Source of the DNA: Oreocharis arfaki
Taxonomy: Eukaryota > Chordata > Aves > Passeriformes > Paramythiidae
Direction: 5' to 3'
Assembly: GCA_013398015.1 (NCBI GenBank)
Contig: VZRR01005744.1
Location: 1 to 64,000 of the forward strand
DNA length: 64,000 nt
Both the position numbers and the translations under genes were made by a program. The first letter of the stretch is position 1. Every line of letters starts with the position of its first letter. Below the pieces are notes generated by a model. It did not search any database and was not told where the DNA came from. It saw nothing but the letters and a program-made list of their open reading frames with translations. Shown here in pieces: positions 58,501 to 64,000 of this stretch.

Positions 58501-59724
58501 ACCACAGGAAACATTTAGGAATTGAGGTGTGACACTTGTCTTGTGCCAGGCCAGACTCACAGAGTCGGTGCTCTCACACCGTCACGTCTGAGCCCCGAGG
58601 TGATGGAATTGTCCAGCACTTACCACAAGTGTGGCTTCTTCTTGCAACTTCTCTCCCACCAGCAGAGCTACAGCACTGGTCAGGCAGATAAAGAAAAAGA
58701 TAAAATTCAGCAGAAGGAAACCCAGTACCAACAATATTGCACTGCTTTATCCTTCTCTAAGTCTCCCTGTCTTTTCCATCCTCAGGCTTCAACATAGAAA
58801 CACCTCTGTCAAGAACATAATTTTGGCAGTATGTGACATAACAGTTTGTACTGGAAGGAGGCAGATGACGAGAGAAATTGTCACATCACACCCCTGGACA
58901 AAACATAATTTCCCCTCTCCACCGCTACATCCCTTACCTCACCCCATTGGGCCGCTTTCTGAGGCTCTGAACTTCTTTGGCTTCCTCAAGTTTTAACCTA
59001 AAGAAAAAAATACATTTGACTTAGTACTTGATGCTTTGGTTTTAATTAATTCATTTTCTTTTCTCCAGTTAACACAGAATTTTCTGACTCTGCCCGAAAC
59101 CTCTGCATATCAGCATCCACTTTTCAAGTTTCAAGTTAAATAGGTATTTTCTACTTATTTAAGCAATTCGATGCATTTGAGCAATAAGAAAAAAAAACCC
59201 CAAAAACAAGGCACCTGCTGAATTTATTCTTTTCTGATGCCTTCCCTCAGCTGAGGAAGGCAGCACCCAAACACTGAAAGGCTTGAAGAAGAAGCCAGTT
59301 TAGGAAGGACGAGCCAAAATACATCCAGGCATGAGTGACTCTGAAGAAAGCTGATGGTGAATTGGAATCTCAAGTGTTTCTCTCTAAACTGAGAGGAATC
59401 CGTAACTTCTGGGATCATGCGACGCTGTGACGTCACGCCACAACACAGCGGTTCAACACGACAACATGATGTGACACACCGCTCACAGCCCGGCCGTCCG
59501 TGACAGTGTGACGACACGACACGATGTCGTGATACCCGGACACCGCACTGCTGGAATAAAGCAGACCCGGAGTCCCGTCCTGTCCCCACCCCCGACCGCT
59601 GTAGGACCGGGCTCGGCTGGGTTCCCCGCCGGCTCCCGACCCACCTGACCTCCTCGGCGAGCTGCTCGTCCTCCTCCTCCTCCTCGTCCTCCCTGCGCCG
59701 GCGGAAGGACTTCTGGCCCGGCAT
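55543..59724 (-). CDS. C9orf78: C9orf78 / Tls1-family splicing-associated protein
   Basis: This is a nuclear, largely disordered protein of the Hep59/Tls1 family, known to bind the spliceosomal helicase BRR2 and to affect splice-site choice. Nine exons give 288 aa: 59724-59645, 58997-58938, 58675-58624, 58426-58356, 58112-58035, 57597-57400, 56920-56784, 56138-56040 and 55634-55543. Phases fit throughout. Landmarks are the basic and acidic N-terminus (FRRRREDEEEEEDEQ), DDPFKIKSGGMVDMKKLKER, MMKYIETELKKRKGIVE, ELPENIRVSSAKKTEEML, TSFVPTNMAVNYVQHNR and the C-terminus YHYEKFKKMNRRY. Length and exon structure match the mammalian gene (289 aa). The acidic run is encoded by a GAG-rich repeat that is longer in glutamate than I recall for human. 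It is head-to-head with USP20 and shares its CpG promoter. Confidence 0.96.
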
Positions 59725-60620
59725 CGCTCCGGCTGCTGCGCCGCGGCACGGCAGCCACAGCGCCGCTTCCCTTCCGCTGCTGCGGCGCGTCGCGATGACG
59801 CCACAACGCCGCGACGAAGCCTGGCGACACCGCCCCTCTGCCCGCAGCTCGGCCGGGCAAGAGCGGCGGTCCCGGCGAGCGGGGCCGGGAGCGCTCCGTG
59901 CCCTCCTGGACTGGGCTGGGAGCCCTCCGTGCCCTCCCCCGCAGGCCACACACTGTCTTTTCTGAGAAGACCTCGTGTAAGTCACGAGAGTCGTTCAATT
60001 TCTCGCAATCCCGGCAGCGCAGCCTCCGCCGGTGGCTGGTGCCTGTTAGGGACACCGTGGAGAGAAGGCGCCGTGGGCAGTGTCGGTCCCACAGCCGGGT
60101 TTATAGCTCAGCCCTTGGAGCGNNNNNNNNNNNNNNNNNNNNNNNNNNNNNNNNNNNNNNNNNNNNNNNNNNNNNNNNNNNNNNNNNNNNNNNNNNNNNN
60201 NNNNNNNNNNNNNNNNNNNNNNNNNNNNNNNNNNNNNNNNNNNNNNNNNNNNNNNNNNNNNNNNNNNNNNNNNNNNNNNNNNNNNNNNNNNNNNNNNNNN
60301 NNNNNNNNNNNNNNNNNNNNNNNNNNNNNNNNNNNNNNNNNNNNNNNNNNNNNNNNNNNNNNNNNNNNNNNNNNNNNNNNNNNNNNNNNNNNNNNNNNNN
60401 NNNNNNNNNNNNNNNNNNNNNNNNNNNNNNNNNNNNNNNNNNNNNNNNNNNNNNNNNNNNNNNNNNNNNNNNNGGAGGGAGGCCGGGCCGCGCCGCGCCG
60501 GGGATGATGCAGCAGCAGCAGCGGCTGCGGGGACTCCGGCCCGGAGGATCCTGTCGTGCTCCGGCGCTGGGGCTGCTCTGCACCCCTAGGGTCTGGTGCC
60601 GACCCCGGTAGCGGGACATT
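59450..60620. promoter_or_regulatory. Bidirectional CpG-island promoter, C9orf78/USP20
   Basis: C9orf78 runs leftward from 59724 and USP20 runs rightward. The GC- and CpG-rich stretch between them extends through an assembly gap to about 60620. Both genes are broadly expressed and no TATA box is evident. The transcription start sites cannot be placed because 351 bases are unresolved. Confidence 0.7.
60123..60473. other. Assembly gap in the CpG island
   Basis: 351 unresolved bases (N) lie in the C9orf78/USP20 promoter. Flanks are extremely GC-rich (GGCCGGGCCGCGCCGCGCCG), the typical cause of missing avian promoter sequence. Part of the USP20 first exon may be lost here. Confidence 1.
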
Positions 60621-60783
60621 GCGGCTTCAGGCTGTTTCTGTTCAGTCTCGGTCGTGCCCAGCAGCTGTAGCGTCTGTCAGGAGAGGACTTGTATTTTGGG
60701 GGTCTGCTGCACTTGAGGAGCGACACAGCGGGCAAGGGGGGAATTTCCCGCAGGTGTTTTTTGCCTGAAAGCTAAATGTCTAG
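60474..60783 (+). other. USP20: Probable USP20 5' UTR exon
   Basis: GC-rich sequence just after the gap ends in a strong splice donor, CTAG/GTGAGTCG, with the GT at 60784-60785. No coding start fits USP20 here, so this would be a non-coding first exon spliced to the acceptor at 63433. The 5' end is inside or before the gap. Confidence 0.45.
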
Positions 60784-63433
60784 GTGAGTCGTTGTGTTGT
60801 AACCTCCCGTAATAAATCAGTGTTCAGACCTGCTCGCCTTTGCGTGTTCCACATAAACCTGGTTTTCCCGTACCTGATGCAGCTGCGAGCCAAGAGCACC
60901 TGCTTTCTGCTTCTGCCTTGTCAGTAGGGCAGTTCAGTAAATATGTCTATTTTCAGTATCTGAAGTATAAAATGTCTCTGAGAACAACTGCAGATACTTG
61001 CTTCTCTTAGTAGGTTATGCAAGACCAGACCTGGTAGTTGTTTTGTGGATGAACAGTGCAAAGATTTCATTTATTTGTGCAGTTGCTCCACAGAATGTCA
61101 GCCTGCATGGATCTGAAACTCTTGACAGCTGGCTCTAGCTTTGGTACAAAACCACACAGTTGTTTTAAGGAAAAAAAAAACCAAAACAACCAACCAAAAC
61201 CAAGAAATGTGTTTCTGTAGAAGGCAGAGACGCTGGGTTTGGCAGCAGTTGAAGCGAGTGAAAGTAGGTTGTAGTTACGGAGGAATTGTTCTGACATGTT
61301 CGTGTACTGTTCTCCCACAGTGGTGCTTGAGAAAGACAGGCTGAAGGACTTGTTTTAGGGTAACTTCTTTTCCCATTATACACAGTATATTTTGACAAGC
61401 ACAGTTCAGCTCTCTGGCAGTGCTTTTATGAAATTCCTGGTTTCCTGAGCAGAATTAGAGCTGTGTGTGCCAGCTATAGCTCTTAGGACAGAGTCGTGGG
61501 AAGGCAGAAGTTGAATATTTCCTTCTGAACAGTCACGAACCTTTTTCTGGTGTGTGTTGTCAGGGCTGAGAGGCAAAAATGAGGTTTTCCCTGCTTTGTT
61601 TAGAAAGGAAAGCCCTGTGTGGGAAGATCAGCACCCCAGTGCTGGATAGTCCGAAGGCATGGTTTTAATTTTGAGGAGAGGGGTGGTCCCACAGAATGCA
61701 CTGAAACCACCCACATCCACAAGACTCTACTTAGCAAAGTGTGCTTCAAAACCAGTTCCCAGTTAGCTTAAGCTGGTGAAGATATGGGGTCTGGAATTAA
61801 TTTAAAACCAGTATTTTGTTCATTAGATTTTCTGGGAAACATCTGGGAGAGAGATAAGAAATCAAGGATGGTGAAATAGCAAATGCAACATTGATAGGGT
61901 TTTTTTTTTAATTAGACCAGCTGATGCATTTGGGCAAAGGGGTCGGTTTTGATGAAGGAATTCAGAGCCTGAAATGTCCCAGTTTTATGTGTTAGTCAGA
62001 GCTACTGTGCTCTTGTCACTGTCCTTTAAATCAACATGTGTTACACGGTGCTGCTTTCCTTCTCTGTGAAGCTACATGAAATTGCTCTGTTTTTTGTTAA
62101 GCATCTCTTCACAGGTTACTGAGATCCAGGTCAGCACCCCTGTGGTGTTTTCTACCATGCACATATGATTTCTTCTCCCTTTGCTCCCATCAGTTTATTC
62201 AGTTCTAAAGAGTGCTGGGAAAACATTGTAAAATTATCCTTGAGGTCTATCTTCTGCCAAGACAAGGTGCTAGGCAAGCTTTTCCACTCCCAAGATGAAT
62301 GTTACTGATATGGCATATTCATCTATAATTTTTTTTTTCTTTTCTCCGTGCTGTCAGTGATTCAGACCATATAACACTGGGAATTGTTTCAAATGTCCTC
62401 AAAATGTGAAACAGAGTGTAGCAGCCATGCTGCTGCTGGAGTCATTAACATGGAGTTCATCAGATTTTTCCACTTCTTTGTTGCAATGATGTGGGCTCTT
62501 CATATCTGCTTAATTTCCAGCCAACTGTAATATTTTGGATCCTTGTCTGTGCTATTAATATCACTTATCTTCTTTTCTATTTTTTTGACAGCCATGAGCA
62601 AGGTTATTTAAACTACGCTTAAGAAACACAAACTCTTCATTTTTTTTAATAGCTGCACATTACTGAGACATGTTTAAAGTCTTTTACATATCCATGGACC
62701 ACCATGAAAGTGTTTATTGTGTTCATAAGCTATGAAGTAGTCTGTTCTTGTGTTGCTTGGATGTATGAGCTGGGTGGAACAGTGTGTTATGTTTTGTACA
62801 GACTTCGAGTTATGTGGCTCATACTGTTAAAAATCTGCCCATGAAATGGTAAATTCCTTAGAGACTGAAGCCTGCTTATCGGTGTTACAGTTCATTTAAG
62901 GATATTTCCCTCTTGCCCAGCTCCATTTAGAACTAATCATATTTTTAATGTTTGATGAAGTAGTGTACCAACAAAATTTTACAATCGGATCAGCACAGTT
63001 GGGTGCATGAAGCTCATAGACACCGCAGGCTGAGTGCTGGCGTCATGAGCTGCAGCACCTTTCGCTTTTCATCAGAGTTTCATGCAAATGAGCTAATTAG
63101 ATTTGTATCTTTTCAGCTGAAGCTGTGCCTGTGTGCCAAGCACCTCCTTGCATTTTTGAAGGCACATTCCATGATATGGATTATTAGCTTTATTTGTGTG
63201 TTTCCCTCTCCTTCCCATGGTTTTGCTCCTTCCCTACAATACCACAATGCAGCCACTCAGCAGTGGGGCCAGACTGTGCCAGCTTGTGGGGCTCCAGGTT
63301 TAGATTTGTTTCAATCTCTGAACCTGAAAGATAGATATGTAACTCTAATATGCAAAACATGCTCAGGTATCTTCTTACAATCATGAGAGCAAATCTGACA
63401 TGTAGTGAAAGGAACCACCCTTTCTTGTCCTAG
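60784..63433 (+). other. USP20: USP20 intron before the first coding exon
   Basis: This runs from the donor at 60784 to the acceptor CTTGTCCTAG at 63433. It is AT-rich with no repeat family recognised. A block near 63000-63210 holds an ATGCAAAT octamer and GCTAATTAG, and may be a regulatory element. Confidence 0.5.
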
Positions 63434-63463
63434 GAATCCCTCCTCACATGAGTGTTGGTGAAA

Positions 63464-63966
63464 ATGGGGGATACAAGGGACATCTGTCCTCACCTGGATT
63501 CCATAGGAGAGGTGACCAGGGATGATCTGCTGCTCAAATCCAAGGTACAGGGTTGTGGCTCTCAGTCCTTTCCCTTTTCAGCTGTTGTGCATGGATTCGA
63601 ATGTTTGTTTTTTGAAGAAAATGCTGCTTATCTCCAGAGAGGAACTCTCCCTCCCCTGCTGATGTACCCACATGTCCCATAAATTCACCCTTTGTGACCC
63701 CCCAAATTTCTCATTGTCATTTTATCCTGCTTGAATGTGTCACTTAGCTAAAGTGCTGCAATTGTGTATTTGATTGGAAGTGTGGTGTTAAGGAATGAAA
63801 TACTATGAGATGAAGGTTGGATTGTTTCATAGAGAGGTTTTTCACTCTTCAAGGACTTGGTTACTTAAAAACCAACCAAGCAAACAAACCTTCTTTTATC
63901 ATGAATTTGCAGGGAACTTGCCAGTCTTGTGGAGCTGTGGGACCAAACCTCTGGGCTTGTCTTCAG
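63464..63966 (+). CDS. USP20: Ubiquitin-specific protease 20 (first two coding exons)
   Basis: USP20 (VDU2) is a cytoplasmic/ER-associated deubiquitinase. Only the first 45 residues are in the window. The first coding exon runs 63434-63544, with the start codon at 63464 and a donor at 63545. The second runs 63913-63966, with the donor GTAAAA at 63967. Both junctions are phase 0. The first exon reads MGDTRDICPHLDSIGEVTRD and the second GTCQSCGAVGPNLWACLQ. These are the start of the N-terminal ZnF-UBP domain, with zinc-ligand candidates in CPH, CQSC and WAC. The catalytic USP domain and the two DUSP domains lie beyond the window. The start choice follows the known MGD N-terminus; an in-frame GTG upstream is not a credible start. 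Confidence 0.93.
63545..63912 (+). other. USP20: USP20 intron between the visible coding exons
   Basis: This 368-bp intron has a GTACAG donor and a TTTGCAG acceptor. Nothing else was recognised in it. Confidence 0.85.
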
Positions 63967-64000
63967 GTAAAAATGGCTTGTTTGTGTGCATGATGTGGTG

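Noticed and set aside
59224..59985. A 253-codon minus-strand ORF across C9orf78 exon 1
   Set aside because: Only the part encoding MPGQKSFRRRREDEEE to the donor at 59644 is real; the remainder is intron or upstream CpG-island sequence that happens to be open.

Overview
This is vertebrate nuclear DNA, most likely from a songbird. Every gene is split by canonical GT-AG introns, and CpG islands mark the promoters. The proteins match tetrapod orthologues: PRRX2, PTGES, TOR1B, TOR1A, C9orf78 and USP20. Gene order and orientation are those I know from human 9q34 (PRRX2 + / PTGES - / TOR1B + / TOR1A - / C9orf78 - / USP20 +). The repeats are avian: CR1 3' ends, a tRNA-Ile-headed SINE with a CR1-like tail (as in passerine TguSINE1), and ERVL-type solo LTRs. 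The species cannot be named from the sequence.

Layout. 1-10117 is PRRX2 intron 1, with AT-rich islands that look like conserved non-coding DNA. 10118-11355 holds the last three PRRX2 coding exons, followed by a long 3' UTR to about 13.9 kb. 13.9-19.5 kb is intergenic, with an orphan CpG island near 16.8 kb, a CR1 fragment and a duplicated 140-bp unit. 20947-24767 is PTGES on the minus strand. 25.5-41.6 kb is a long intergenic stretch with a complete 1.49-kb solo LTR (interrupted by an assembly gap), a 240-bp duplicated AT-rich element, and an unexplained 232-codon ORF. 41636-41822 is a torsin-type first coding exon with no exons 2-5 of its own. 42852-46099 is TOR1B, and 54300-50627 is TOR1A, tail-to-tail with it. 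59724-55543 is C9orf78 (nine exons). A head-to-head CpG promoter, partly an assembly gap, leads to USP20, of which only the first two coding exons lie in the window (63464-63966).

Functionally this is a neighbourhood, not an operon. PRRX2 is a mesenchymal homeobox regulator, PTGES is the inducible terminal prostaglandin E2 synthase, TOR1A and TOR1B are ER-lumen/nuclear-envelope AAA+ proteins, C9orf78 is a spliceosome-associated protein, and USP20 is a deubiquitinase. The only shared biology visible is the torsin pair.

The most interesting observation is the extra torsin first exon 1.3 kb upstream of TOR1B exon 2. It has a signal peptide, the torsin ECC motif, a strong donor in the right phase to splice to TOR1B exon 2, and a GAAA-rich IRF/ISRE-like stretch just upstream. 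It is either an alternative first exon of TOR1B or the remnant of a third tandem torsin gene.
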